Shown one piece after another: positions 35,301 through 48,900 of a DNA stretch of 64,000 bases. The stretch's first letter is position 1; each line of letters opens with the position of its first letter. Origin of the DNA: Liolophura sinensis (taxonomy: Eukaryota > Mollusca > Polyplacophora > Chitonida > Chitonidae); contig NC_088300.1 in the NCBI RefSeq assembly GCF_032854445.1, positions 2,852,001 through 2,916,000 of the forward strand, written 5' to 3'. The notes below the pieces were generated by a model. It did no database searches and was not told the DNA's origin. It saw only the letters and a list, made by a program, of their open reading frames with translations. The translations under genes were made by a program, and so were the position numbers.

Positions 35301-37548
35301 TTTGTAAAAGTGGCAAATTTCACGGTCTGGCACACAGCTGTGGCTGGACGCCTACTGGTCACAAAGGGTCAGTGAACTACGGTAAGTACAATGTTAAACC
35401 CATAGCATTCATTCATATTTTTGGCACTCCAGTTTCCACCACCTACAAAACTGGTCACCATCAGATAAGTGAAACTGAAAAATTGTGGTGCGACAGAAAA
35501 CAAATCTTACATCACATTTTCATGACAATGCTGTTCGCTGAAATTTGATTTCCTATCTCTGGTCATACATAATGTATATGTATATTGCACTCAGCAACGA
35601 ACTAAATGTCTTGAGTTTGGACTCTGCCTTGATTCCTCCCACTATAATGCTGGCCGCCATTGTCTGTTCTGTAAGTGAAATATTCCTGAGTATGGGGTAA
35701 AAACACAAGTCAAATAAATAAATAAAGAAGAAGATAACAGTTTGTTGTGTAAAATATTTCAGCTAACTTGCCATCACTGGTGTACCTGAAGCTTAGTGAT
35801 TGTCAGTACATTGATGACTGGTGCCTGTCCCGTTTCCACATGTTTGCCGACACCCTACACTTCCTCGACATCAGTGGTTGTCCCCGGGTCACGGAGCGAG
35901 GCTTGGCAACTCTACACCATTTAGAGTAAGTGTTCAGGCAGCATACATGTATGTGTTTTGGTAGGAGTTGTACATGTAGTGTTTACACCAAACTGTATGT
36001 GATGTACATCTGTCCAACTAATACTATTTTAAGTTGGTACATGTTTTTTGTTCATGTTTTGATAGCCCTCGCAGATGAGTAGCTTTGTATGGGTTATGCC
36101 CCCTTTGATAAACATACATATTGTTCGGTGTGCTGACTCGTACATATTGACATCAGTCATACAGGAACAGCGCTATTTGAACCGCCAGTCAATTCAAGAA
36201 CAGTGTGTTTAGAAATATTTTCTTATCTAATTCAAACTATTCAAGTTATTCATAATGCCAGATGCGTGGATGAAAATTTTAGCCCTCTCAGGGGCAAGGA
36301 GGACTGGATCAGCAATTTTCTTTCCAGCCAGAAGACGATAGAAGACATACAAGTTTGTAACATGTTTTGTAACATTTTAGGCCATTCTGTCGTGGTTGTG
36401 TTAACAAGAAACTGTTGACTCCTGTCCAAATGGTAAATTCCAAATGGCACACAGTAGGGGTCATTCCATGACCGCAAACCCCTAACACCACAGGACACTG
36501 CCAAAACTTTGGGTTCTTTCACACTCGGATTGATCCATCATCTTGCTCCTTAATTTGACATCCTAATTGCATGGTGGCTTTAATTACGGAACCTGGGTGT
36601 TGGCAGTCATTGGTTTGTTGTAAGGTCAAGCTGTCTGGATAGAGAAGATTTCTCTTCTCATCTGAAAAACAAAGGATTCACTTCTTTTGTGTGATTCTAT
36701 TTCCACGGGAAAGTGGAGTTAGAAACAGTAAGCCCACAAGATAAAGTTTGATAGGCCTGTAACAGGGACATTATGTTTTCAAGCACAAAAATGGGTACAT
36801 AAAAACAAAAGGACAAGACTGTCATTTATTGAAACAACTTGTTGAACGCGAAGTATATCGTCAAGATGCTAAGTTGACAGAGGTCAGGTGACTTAGTTGT
36901 CATGAACGGATAGGGCAGTGTTAGCATGTTAAGATTCCCCCCGACATTAACCTTTTACGTTCATTAAATCTTTTTCGAAAGCTTTGTTAAGGGATGATTG
37001 ACAGACTTAATTTATTTTATTTGATTGGTGTTTTACGCCGTACTCAAGAATATTTCACTTATACGACGGCGGCCAGCATTATGGTGGGTGGAAACCGGCG
37101 ACCATCCGCAGGTTGCTGGCAGACCTTCTCAGACAGACTTAATAGCAGACTTGGTTTAACCATTTTTATCGTGCATAATGCTCTATTTTCTTGTGTTTTT
37201 TTGGGGGTTTTTTATCAGATTTCTGATACACTGTATTATGATTAAATTCAAGCATTTTGATATTAATAAGTTGATACTGTCTATTTTGAGCCATAAATGT
37301 TTTGCGTTCTCTTCAGAAACTTGAAAGGGCTGAAGATATCCAACATGACCGGTGTAGACAACAAGGAACTGGTCATGATACTGATGGAGGAAATGTTGCC
37401 TTACTGTCATATTACTGGAATTGACTATGTGAGCAGAGAACATCTGGATTCCAAATGCAATGACCAGCTTAAGTCAGATGAGGGAAACCAGAAACTACAC
37501 AGCCCAGAAACAGATGAAATCTCTATGGATCGGCCCAGCCCTTCATGA
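29304..37548 (+). CDS. DMAC2: Distal membrane-arm assembly component 2 (ATP5SL / DMAC2), 5 exons, 283 aa
   Basis: Exons: 29304-29324, 31577-31791, 32486-32706, 35763-35925, 37317-37548. Phases are 0-2-1-2 and the total is 283 codons plus stop (human ~257). DMAC2 is a mitochondrial assembly factor for the distal membrane arm of respiratory complex I. Visible matches to human: GGAVKF near residue 107, VEAIDA, and the leucine-rich block DDWCLSRFHMFADTLHFLDI, then GCPRVTERGLATLHHLENLK and EEMLPYC. The N-terminus (MAAVIVR, then FFHRSLILNR) is basic and acid-free, as in a mitochondrial presequence. Exon 2 has a NAGNAG acceptor (ttacagcag), so a one-glutamine variant is possible. AATAAA lies at 37604-37609, giving a ~70-nt 3' UTR. 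It is a paralogue of the divergent neighbour DMAC2L. Confidence 0.95.
30185..30735. repeat. ~33-bp degenerate minisatellite in DMAC2 intron 1
   Basis: The core is aatcctgtggaaagtgcact followed by ggtgtcttccag, in about 16-17 variants. Sub-blocks such as tgtgaaatctgtagtggtgt recur in a fixed order (30278, 30487, 30639, 30671), which hints at duplications of several units at once. Open frames on both strands are artefacts. Confidence 0.88.
33035..33452. repeat. 86-bp tandem repeat (5 units) carrying a tRNA-like A-box segment, DMAC2 intron 3
   Basis: ggcctaatggttagagcgtc starts at 33035, 33121, 33207, 33293 and 33379, exactly 86 bp apart. The segment tggcctaatggttagagcgt resembles the D-arm/A-box part of a tRNA-derived SINE head. 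No B box or cloverleaf follows, so these are not tRNA genes. Confidence 0.9.
34468..34800. repeat. 37-bp minisatellite, about 9 copies, DMAC2 intron 3
   Basis: The unit is tgagaatatgagaacacagt plus gttcaatccctgcatat. Most copies are identical. One has lost 'ca' (gagaacagtg), and the last carries two substitutions. This is a very recent expansion. Confidence 0.95.
35632..35728 (+). mobile_element. Diverged 5'-truncated SINE, sense orientation, DMAC2 intron 3
   Basis: cataatgctggccgccat-type body (ctataatgctggccgccatt), then taagtgaaatattcctgagt, atggggtaaaaacacaagtc and the tail aaataaataaataaag. It ends about 35 bp before the exon-4 acceptor (exon starts at 35763). Confidence 0.82.
37012..37131 (-). 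mobile_element. SINE copy with 12-bp target-site duplication, DMAC2 intron 4
   Basis: Tail first on +: tttattttatt, tgattggtgttttacgccgt, actcaagaatatttcactta, then a body missing a short block. Direct repeats gacagacttaat lie at 37000-37011 and 37132-37143. Confidence 0.93.
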
Positions 37549-38331
37549 ATTCCTTTAGCAATATTTTAATTTCCTGTAAATAGTATTAGTTTTGATTTAT
37601 TTAAATAAATGGTAACGTCTTATTTATATTTTGATTCTGTCGTTCAAAAATCAACCAAAGTTTAGTCATGTATCATGAGAATTTCTCCTAGACGCAACAC
37701 TGCCTATAAAGGACACCACAACCAATAACAGTATGTCAACCTCCTAATGAATCATCTGGGAGGATATATCCACAGCGATGTGTGGGAAGATTTAACCTCC
37801 AGTTCAAGTTGTCAAATGTCTGGAAGGATTTATCCAAACTTGTGAAAAGGATTTAACCACCAGTAGGCCTACAACTTGTGAAATGTCCTTCCAACCTAAC
37901 CTGTGAATCCTCTGGGGGGATTAAACCTCCAGTAGGCCTACAACTTGTGAAATGTGTGGGATTAGTTAACCACAAGTACAGCTTGTGAAACCTCTTGGAG
38001 GATTTACCAACAAGGGCAACTTGTCCAACTTGCAAAATCTGTGGCAGGATCAAATGAGCATTACATTGTTGTTTTCCATGGCAGGATTTCACCACAGGTA
38101 CATTTTGTTTATTTCCTGGCATGACACGGATCGAGTTGCGCGAGAATGGGAATCTTTTAGAATCAATCAGTTCATCAGAGCAGACAAGGCACTTCTGGTT
38201 GTTATGTGTACAAAGAGAACAAACTATCTCATAGCACATTAAATCACTTTATTATCACCATTAATACTGTGATAATCAAAAAGCTGTGTGTTCTGTTAAA
38301 TTGACCTCATGGTCAAATACTCCAAAAAGTG
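37549..38331. other. DMAC2 / PRPF39 convergent intergenic region with a degenerate repeat
   Basis: After the DMAC2 poly(A) signal, 37790-38060 holds four or five poorly conserved units with cttgtgaaatgt, ggatttaaccaccag and taggcctacaacttgtg. A minus-strand AATAAA (tttatt on +, 38248-38253) is a candidate PRPF39 poly(A) site. Confidence 0.55.
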
Positions 38332-38465
38332 AAAAGGCGGGTGAATGGCAAATAGACACTCGACAGTGGCGGGTGAATAGCAAATAGACACTTGACAGTG
38401 GCGGGTGAATGGCCAATAGACACTCCACACTGGCGAGTGAATGGCGTATACACACGCCACACTGG
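38332..38465. repeat. ~34-bp minisatellite, 4 copies
   Basis: The unit is agtggcgggtgaatggcaaa followed by tagacactcgac. The last copies are shortened and diverged (cgagtgaatggcgtatacac). Confidence 0.8.
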
Positions 38466-39904
38466 TTTAAACAGAAGACTTTGCTTGCCCTTTAAACTAA
38501 ATCTGACAAAATATCCTTATCGACAGCTGGTCTGCTACAAGAGCTGATGTGGGATTTCTCTGAAATCATCTGCTGCACACATCATACTACACTTGTGTCA
38601 AAAGTAAAAAAGTTTTTAAAGTAACATCAAGGCACAGAACATATAACCTTCATAACTTTTCGCAAGTCTTCCAGTAAGTAACAACATCAGCTTTGCCTGC
38701 ATGACACTGTTCCTTTATAAATAAACCTGTATAAAATGGTGAAAATATTAATCCCTAAGTACTGACAGAGTGCATTCTTTCAAATGGCAACATGCTTAAG
38801 AACATAATCTTATATTATAATCCACCAGTCACATTTGTGAACTCAAGTGAGCCTGCCTTTCTAACAAAAGACAAACCCTGTTACACTTCCATTGCAATTT
38901 ATATTCATTTAATTAGACACTTCAACAGGCACAATACGCTGTATAGATACCGTTTTAGAGTTTTCAAATGTTTCAACATCACATAGCACCTTGCACAAAA
39001 TATCGACACAGGGTCAATCCCTCAAAGTAGTTAGTATTCTGCGTGGCCCCAGAAAATCAAAATGTGGTAGTTTCATCTTAGCCAAAAACTTATCAGCTGT
39101 TACTAACTCAACCCTAAATATAAACCATAATGTCATATTCAAAATTTGCTTTCTGGAAAAAGTCCCTGTATTCGTATTGTACATACTTCTAAGTAAAATT
39201 CTCCTTTCAAGTGTGCCATTAGGTTTTAGGTAATATAAGTCTCAGAATTTTCAGTGAAGTCACAATACGAATCTCAATTAATATATTTCTTCAGTCACTT
39301 GGAAATTTTCAGTCAAACTCTTTAGTAACTTGAATCCAAACTGCTAATGTTATGGCATGGATTAGTTGAATAACAATGTTAACATTTCCTCACCACTTTT
39401 AGCAGATTGTAAAAAAAAACAAAAAAAACAAAAAAAAACTATATTTGTGGAGCTTGGTTTTGTACCATGAAGCAGAGAGCTTAATAACCTTAGTGACACA
39501 AATGCTTGGAAAAGTACAAACGGTTCAGGAAGCAGTCACATTTATGCAATCTAACCTAAACATCTGCCCCATCATACAACAATGTTCACAGAAAAACTAA
39601 ACAAATCATACCATGTCCTGTCCAATGCAAACTTCATTGACAGCATTTACACAAATGTGTTTTGATATTAGCCCCCATAGCCTGTTAACAGAATAACAAA
39701 ACAGAAAGTCCATTTATGAGTAAAGTTTTAAAGCAGGATAACAATAATTTACCTCAATGAAAAAGAAAACTTCACAAGTCTTGTATACTTGCACTAGTTC
39801 TTCTTTTGCATACTTCCCCATTAAACGTTGCGGACTTATCTCCTTTAGCTGTGCCTTTCACAGCACAGGTCAGACTATCTGGTTTGTTGTGTGCGAGAAT
39901 GACA
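38466..39904. other. Probable 3' untranslated / intergenic sequence of PRPF39
   Basis: AT-rich sequence with an A/C tract at 39408-39440. No exon or SINE is seen. Confidence 0.45.
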
Positions 39905-42900
39905 TCAGGAAGGGTAGTAACTGGCGTTGTAAGCTCCCCAGTGAGAGTGTTGATAGCCATACCCTGGATTCTGCAGGTCAGAAAATATTCACAGCAATTG
40001 TTAAACTTTGAAAGACAAAGAAGGAAATCCTTAATTAAAAATGAACGAATGTCTATGGCTTGGCAGCACCTCTGCAATATTTCAGCCTTGTCCTGGTCAC
40101 CTTAATTAAGATGTCCAGTGAGAACATCTTCTATTTACCAGTTTAGAGATGTACAAATAATATGTCACGAGTCCAGATGTTTGTGTTTATCCCATCCAAA
40201 AAAGGGGCAACTTACTAACATGTTTGTACACCAGCCGTAAACCATTTGGACATTCCAGGTCAATAATCGCAAGGCCAATTTCCAAAACCACATTTAACAC
40301 AAACCACCAAAGAACTAAGAAAGTAAATAAGTACGAAGTTTGGACGGAATCATGCAAAGAGAAGTAATCGACAGTTTTCAATGATGTTGGAAAGTCGCAA
40401 TGTGTGTTCTAGACAACTGAGTGAAATCAGTCTTCAGACATGTACTATGCTAGTATATAAGTTGCCTATAATAGTACATGTATAGTGAGCCTAAGTGTTC
40501 AACAGCGGTAAAGTTTCTAACATTATCAAAGGAAGGTACAACTTGGCTGCCACTACAGTTCAACAACTCACCGTATACCCCGGCCAGTGTGAGTAAGCGT
40601 AGTTATGATGCTGCTGCTGCTGTGTGTCTCCTGCACTGGTCACATGATGAGAGGCGCTAGTTCCGTTGGAACCACTGTAATCCTCCTTTGCTTTCTTAGC
40701 ATTAGGTTCTCCTCTGTAAAGTGAAGGATCAAGAAAGTTCTCAAGCTGTCACTATCACATATATGGTTAACTTTTCCTAGAAACTTGTGTCACAGTACAT
40801 TAATTTATTGATTTGTATTTAACACAGTATTCAACAAACACAAAAGCCACATTCAGAGAATACCAGCCTGATTGAGCAGTTGGTAAAACTGAATAATGTT
40901 CAAGTCATGTGATACATTCAAATATTGACCTCTACACCAAAAAAAGTAGAATAACTGACACTGTCATACACAGATATTATCCTCTAATTATATAGTGCTA
41001 AGATCTTTCCATGAAAGCAACAAAGAACAAAATTATTACACAAAAACAACTATGACTGTTTATCATCTGCATAAGAATTGCAGAGCAATGACTTCATATG
41101 TTATGGAGTTGTAAATGATTGTGGTGAGTTAGTGCACAACTTCACCACAGAGGTCTTGCAAATTGCGAACTGCATTTGCCCATCCATGTACTATGGGAGG
41201 CAACTGCAACTCTGTGAATAGCGGAGTAAAGGGTTGAGCTGTGAGGTAAAAGGCTTCCTTGGTCTCTGATATGCAAATCGCCATTGATGATCTGCCATCT
41301 GTGTACTATGGGTGGCCACTGCATCCCTATGACTGACCAAACTTTAACCAAACTGGACACTGCCACCGACAGCATCTGATCCTCTCACAATACCTCTCCT
41401 TACTTCACAAGACACGCTAAACAGGTGATATCATCTTGCACCCAGGAGCCTTGATAAAAATGGTCCATGTTAAAAAAAAGTTAAAGTGACATATAGTCCT
41501 GTGTGTGGCAAGTCAAAATATTTCACTAATATGATGGCGGTCTGAATTATGTGTGGAGGAAACCAATGACTTTGCCTTGGTGTGAACTGGATTCAAGCAA
41601 ATACCACTGTAATCAACAGTTTCATGCCGTTTTTCATGACAATTTGGTATCATGACAACTCATATTTTCAACAACATATTTTCAGAACAATATTATCTAT
41701 ATCAAGTCAACATGGGGGAAAGGTGGATACTTACTCAGTATTCTCCTCTTGTTTTCGCTTCTTTTGTGAATGATACTCTTTTAATAATTTTTGATGGTGT
41801 TCGTAGGTTTCACTTAATCTGAAATGCAGAAAACAAGAGAAATATATGTATTCAAGGAACCTTCTAGAAGAAAATCTCAACATCACTCATTAAGATACTA
41901 GGAATGTTTGACCAACAGACAAAGAAACATGTGAATGTCCCAAATCCTGTCTGGCTGGTAACATGATGTTGGCAGCTGGTTTAGACAGACAGCAGTCAAA
42001 TTCACTGCCTGCTTGCAAGTGCGGCCACTCTTTAGCAACATTATTGTTCATGACAGTAGAGTAGCAACACTGATGCTGAAACGCTGCAAGCAAGCTACAA
42101 GGCATACTGCCTCCCAGAGATACATGAACACCTTCCCACCCATCTTTCCTATTCACACACTAAATTAGTACAATATCTCATACTAGTGCAATGATACACC
42201 GTGCAGAAGGTACTTAAACACGCCATGCCCTACATCAGCACAAATCCAATCATTTTTTACTATTGTTTTAGAATGGCCCAAATGATTATCTTTCACAAAA
42301 CATGAACCTTGTTTGTACGTACGTTTTACCATTCAAAATTGGTAATAAAGGTCGTAAAATTTATAATGCAATCCGCCTTGTAACTTTTGAAAACATTTTA
42401 ACAACACATAAATAGTACAGGTACAAATGATATTTTCAGAAAGGCAAAAATTTTAGCTATTTTTGGTAAATATAGAGAAAGTTTGACTGGTAAACAGTTA
42501 AACTGGTAACAGTCATCACTTTTAAAGCATTAACCTAAACATGTAGGTTAACTCTAATTCAGTCATTTGTGAAAGCACAAGCCTCAGAATTTAACCACAA
42601 TAGAAAGATCGTCTGAATTGATGGATGAATGAAAAATATACAGCTACACTTATTAGTAATTTTTAAAAACAATTTTCACCTTGAAACCATTTTGCACTCA
42701 CTTGATAATATCGTTACCAAAGTCTTCCATAAATTCCAGCTTTCTCTGAGAAAAGTTGACCCTAGTGCTCAATGGAATGTCGTCGTTGTTGATCACAATG
42801 TCCAGAATCTCTATGATTCTTTCTTCCCTCAGTGGCTGACACTGGTACTCTGTGTCTATCAACTGCAGATACAACTTTGTATTCTTCTGAAATAACAAAA

Positions 42901-45900
42901 CATCAGTTTTCTCATTCTGTTTATTTAGCCCATGAGGGTTTTATGCAGTGCTCAAAACTTATACGGCAGTGGTCAGGCTTATGGGTGAAGGAAATTGAAC
43001 CTTTGTCGATACCTGACAAAACTTCTGACTTATATGGCAGTGGTCAGGCTTATGGGTAAAGGAAATTGAACCTTCGTCAGGTACCTGACAAAATTTCTGA
43101 CTTATATGGCAGTGGTCAGGCTTATGGGTGAAGGAAATCGAACCTTCGTCAGGTACCTGACAAAATTTCTGACTTATATGGCAGTGGTCAGGCTTATGGG
43201 TGAAGGAAATCGAACCTTCGTCAGGTACCTGACAAAATTTCTGACTTATATGGCAGTGGTCAGGCTTATGGGTGAAGGAAATTGAACCTTCGTCAGGTAC
43301 CTGACAAAATTTCTGACTTATATGGCAGTGGTCAGGCTTATGGGTGAAGGAAATCGAACCTTCGTCAGGTATTTGACAAAACTTCTGACTTATATGGCAG
43401 TGGTCAGGCTTATGGGTGAAGGAAATCGAACCTTCGTCAGGTATTTGACAAAACTTCTGACTTATATGGCAGTGGTCAGGCTTATGGGTGAAGGAAATCG
43501 AACCTTCGTCAGGTATTTGACAAAATTTCTGACTTATATGGCAGTGGTCAGGCTTATGGGTGAAGGAAATTGAACCTTCGTCAGGTACCTGACAAAATTT
43601 CTGACTTATATGGCAGTGGTCAGGCTTATGGGTGAAGGAAATCGAACTTTCGTCAGGTACCTGACAAAATTTCTGACTTATATGGCAGTGGTCAGGCTTA
43701 TGGGTGAAGGAAATTGAACCTTCGTCGATACCTGACAAAACTTCTGACTTATATGGCAGTGGTCAGGCTTATGGGTGAAGGAAATCGAACCTTCGTCAGG
43801 TACCTGATAAAATTTCTGACTTATATGGCAGTGGTCAGGCTTATGGGTGAAGGAAATCGAACCTTCGTCAGGTACCTGACAAAATTTCTGACTTATATGG
43901 CAGTGGTCAGGCTTATGGGTGAAGGAAATTGAACCTTCGTCAGGTATCTGACAAAATTTCGGATTTAAAGCTGAAGTTGAAAGCATAAGAGCTGGATTAG
44001 AGCATGCCGCCTCTTTGGTCAAATGCCTGATAGTCATAGCTAGCCAGCATTTCTACCATCCTGATAGTCACAGCTAGCCTGAGAGTCATTGCTAGCTAGC
44101 ATTTCTATCCTGATAGTCAGAGTTAGCCAGTGTTTCCATCCATATAGTCATAGCTAGCCAGCGTTTCTACCATCCTGATAGTCACGCTAGCAAGCATTTC
44201 CATCCTGATAGTCACAGCTAGCCTGACAGCCATAGCTAGCCAGCATTTCCATCCTGACAGTCATAGCTAGCCAGCGTTTCCATCCATATAGTCATAGCTA
44301 GCCAGTGTTTCTACCATCCTCACAATCATAGCAAGCCAGCGTTTCCATCCTGATAGTCATAGCTAGCCAGCGTTTCCACCCTGATAGTCATAGCTGGCCA
44401 GCGTTTCAACCATATAAGCCAACAAGAAACACACCTCTCCCCCATCGTCCCCAATAAACATATTAAAACAGCTACATTTCCAGTTTAAATTTGCTAAATT
44501 GTGTCACAAGTAAGAACAGTTTCTTTATCAGGTGTTTCAATGGACTGATCGATGGCAATGCCTACAAATTACGGGCCAGTTGGATTTATCAGGTACTACA
44601 CCTACACCTGTGAAGAAGCAGATAGGAAACAAAACAATCTTCTGCCAAAGTATGTGATCAATTCTTTTTTTGCACATTCCAAATTAAAATGAGCAACTTT
44701 AAACTCCAGTTTGTCGATCATGTTATGGTGCCTATTCTCGTGGGTTAAAGGTTCTGTGGGCATGGCTACTGTCAATCAGTCCAAGTTAGCAGTGTTGTGT
44801 AAACTGAGCTCTTGAAAGCCCTAATTTGTTAGTGTTCAGTGACACAAAAGCACATTTACAAATTTTGCAGAATTCAACAAAATGGAAATGTGAACTGTCA
44901 ATGGGTTCTATTTTTAAATCCATAATAACATTGGAAGAGTTAATTAGACAAATCACACTGTCTGTACATATGATTGTTTAAGCATACCTTGTCTTTTTCC
45001 ACAGCTTTGTTCAAAACTTCTTTGGCTTTCTCCACCTTTCCTAAGACCTGGTGATGAAAATCAAGAAATATAGGACACAACTAAACTCTAAAAGAGATAA
45101 TTTAACATGTCTGTTTGGTCACTGTAATTTTACGATCAGGTATGGTAAAACGTCAAGAGTGAAACTACAAAAGGTACCAAGAATAAGGACAGACAGTATA
45201 ATTTGTCACCTTTGGCATGTCACCATAAATCATATGTACAGCCTACTATTTGGCTGTTCATCTCATTTTTCTTGCCCTGGGGAAATTAGTTTCACAGACA
45301 TTTTTAACAAAATATCCATATTCGCTGATCAAATCAAATTTTCTATATTCACCAAAAATAGCTAAAATGTTTTTAATATTTTAAAGTTATAATGTGACCT
45401 GCTTTTTGAATTTTAGGAACACTTTTACATATTAAAAACATTAATGGAAACATGTGTACAGATAAGCCTGATATTTTGTATTTTATTTTGTGTTTTGTGT
45501 CCGGCAAAGCATTCATCCAGTCCAGTCAACTCACTCAAGGAAGTGGTTCCATTCAAAGTGATACACTATTTCTAAACTCATATCAAGACAAGTTGGTTTA
45601 ATTAAACCATTTTTGAGATCCAACTTACAAAACTACAAATTGGGATAAAAAGCATACCTTACTGAGGTATCTAGCATATTTTAAAGCGAAGAATGAGTGA
45701 ACTTCTAAAGAGGGGGCCTCTTCTATAGACTCCCTGTATATCTGTTCCACTTCAGGGTAATTCCCTCTGCGTCTCTCCAGACTAATTCTCCGTAACCGTA
45801 CCATGGCAAGCTTGGGTAAGGTCTTCTCTAAACTTGACAAGATCTCCCAAGCTTCATCATGATTTCCTGTAACATGTAACACAGATCTGTCAAGTTCCAT

Positions 45901-48900
45901 GTAAGAGAGATTTGTCAAGTACCAAATCAACATTTGTATCACATCTTGAATCAAGAATTCTGGGAGGCTAGGACAGAGGTTTGAATATGTTTCTGGGAAT
46001 TTATGTCACAATTTAAGCCCTTTCAATAACTGGTCCATACAACCACAAGACAATTTAAGCTCTTTCAATAACTGGTTCATACAACCTGAAGACAATTTAA
46101 GAACATCCTACAACTATCAGTACTATCAGACACAGTTATCTATAAGATAATTAAAACAGAATGGATCAACTTCAACACCAAACACAGCTAATCATGCATT
46201 AATAAATTTTGCTAAAAGCCTCTTCTCACCTTGCTTCTCTTCAAAGGCTGCCCATGCCAGATGAATATTAGGTTTTTTAGGAAGGTGTATTTTGCAGGCC
46301 CTCCTATACACATTCTTCACAGCCTCTACACTGTGTGGCTCTAAGTACCTGGCATACTGATAACAAAAGAGACAAATCTAAATCTCGTAAACTGTCACTC
46401 CTTCAACAAGGTTTTCAATGACAACATTTGTTTATGTGATTGGTGTTTTATATTGTACTTAATATAATTTCAATTATACAACGGTGGCCTGCACTATCGT
46501 GGGAGGAAACCCACGACCACCCACGGCCATCCACTGGTTGCTGAAGACTTTTCCATGTACAGACGGAGAGGAAGCCAGCATGAACTGACCTTGAACTCAG
46601 AGCGACTGCATTGGTGAGAGACTCCTGGGTCATTGCGTCGCATTGGCCCACTAACCACTCGAGTCATGGAGGCCCCCAGCATGGACAAAAGCTAAGATGG
46701 ACTAATGAACTAATTAATTTTTTATAGCTGCACTTTGCAATATCCCAAACTTCCACAGATCAGAATTATAATCATATGTGTTCAGGCACAACAGCAAATC
46801 ATTTCACACAGTGTATTACATTCTAAATGTAATACATTTGGACTTTATACAACTGCAACTAACAGGTGTTTCCCACTGCTTTCACTGAAGGCTTTGAAGA
46901 CCCACCTTTAGCCAAAAGTCCTCATAAAGAGCACAGGCGATCATACACCTCTCAAACAGAACTACCACCCGCTCATTACAGCCATTCTCTATCTCAAAGT
47001 CCAGGTATTCGCGCCAGTTCTTCAGCTGGGCTCTCTCCAACGGCTTGACATGGAAGTATGGTCTTTTAATCTAAAATAAAAAATGAACAAGTCAAGAAAG
47101 ACGTTTCCACCATTTGGTAGTATTACAGTATGATCTCTGGCCAGACAAAGGAGGATTCAAGTATAATTACTGAATTTCTAAACCGAAGTAAATGTTTTTT
47201 TTTCAGAATTGCTCCAGAATCCGCCAAACATGGGAATATGAAGGCGGTAACTGTCACACTTGAAGCAACATATCAAAAAATGCAGGTTCAGCAATATTAA
47301 GGTCAGACAGCTTGGAAAGGGGTGTTCTCTTGGTTCAATTTATGACAGCACTTTTTTTTAATTAGGATTTTTTTCTAGCAAAACAGTGCAGTTGACTGAA
47401 GGTGTCTTCCCACAACCCAAGACATGATTAAGAGTGCCTGCAGTAAACTCACAGCCTCCTCAAATGCCCATCTCTTGCTGACTTCCTCTTCTGTCAACTT
47501 GTGGACAGCCTGACGAGTCTCTATGATCTTAGCCCTCAGTGCCGGCAGCTCTGCATCAGTCACCTACAAATATTCGACAGCCATCATATAAACAGATATC
47601 CATGTGACGGGAGTCATCTGAAGGAAACCCTGTACGCCAATAACTTATGCCACAGCTCACAGAATAGCATTACTTATCTGACTGGTGTTTTGCGCCATAC
47701 TCAAGAATACTTCACTTATACTACGGCGGCCAAGAATATGGTGGGAGAAAACCCACGACCATCAGCAGGTTGCTGGAAGACATTCACATGTATGGCCAGA
47801 GAGGAAGTCAACATGAACTGGACTTGAACTCACAGCGACCGCATTAGTGCGAGGCTCCTGGGTCATTGCACCGAACTGGCACGCTAAGCCTCTCTGGCAC
47901 AAAGGTCCCAATGTTATTACCCCATCATATTGTTCATAATGCAGAACGAACAAGTTTTTTCAAACCTGAACAACAATTGAAGTGCATGCTGATTTACTTC
48001 AATGTGGAGGAGCTCACTTAATAATGGCAAGTTTGTGACAAATTTTTCCATGTAGTCCTCATTCCTTACCACGTCTATGAATCAGTCAGTCCAGTGACAT
48101 AACAATCGTGCAAAGTTCGTCTTTCTGCAGCTGCTGCACATTTAAACTGAAAAGTTATTTGGAAGAACCTCTGCAACAGATATCTGGTAATCGATACAGA
48201 TGTTGCAAGGACTCTATGGATAGGTAAGGCATCACTTGCACAAGCTCTCTTAATGTTACATGCATGTACATGGCTCCACATAAGGGGCGTATCGGCATAA
48301 TTTACGCCTCTAAAAAGGTCCAATACGCAAATAAGTTAAAAAATTGGCGTACTAGACACTGCAGGACATCTGTTAAAAACACACGCTTTTTTTCAAACAG
48401 ATTCATACAAACAAGTCTCATTGTGCAGACATTTATGATTATGCTCATTTATGATTAACGCTTTTCGCCGGTTTGCCAGTACTCGTCTGATATAGGCCAA
48501 TACTCCTTTGATATAGGCCAGTACTCCTTTGATATAACCCAGTACTCCTTTGTTGAAATTTGGAGTTCTGCATTGCCAGCCAAAATTATTTATCTGGAGC
48601 GCTGCATGTACCTACCATGGTGATGTAATGCCTAAACTACCAGTTATCATTGCTATGTGCATGTAACACTAAGAGGGCTTTATGCCAGCAGCCTTAGGTC
48701 ACCAAGTATATTCTCTTTTGTAAACAACATTTCATCACATGTGACGTCTATCCTCAAAGGTCTCACCTTGCTACTGTCGAGCCCTGGTGGGGCGTCATCC
48801 ACTCCTGGAGGCCCATCGTCTACCCCTGGTGGGGCCTCCTCCTCCTCCACCCCATCGAGAGCTGGCGTAGACGATGCCGACGACACCACCTCCTGCCTTA

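Noticed and set aside
40187-40381. 64-codon minus-strand frame with a membrane-like stretch
   Set aside because: It lies in PRPF39 intron 14. No flanking splice sites fit the phase, and the protein joins cleanly without it.
42959-43738. 259-codon repeat open frame on the minus strand
   Set aside because: It is the 72-bp array read in its open phase. It lies between PRPF39 exons, has no splice context and encodes only 24-residue repeats.
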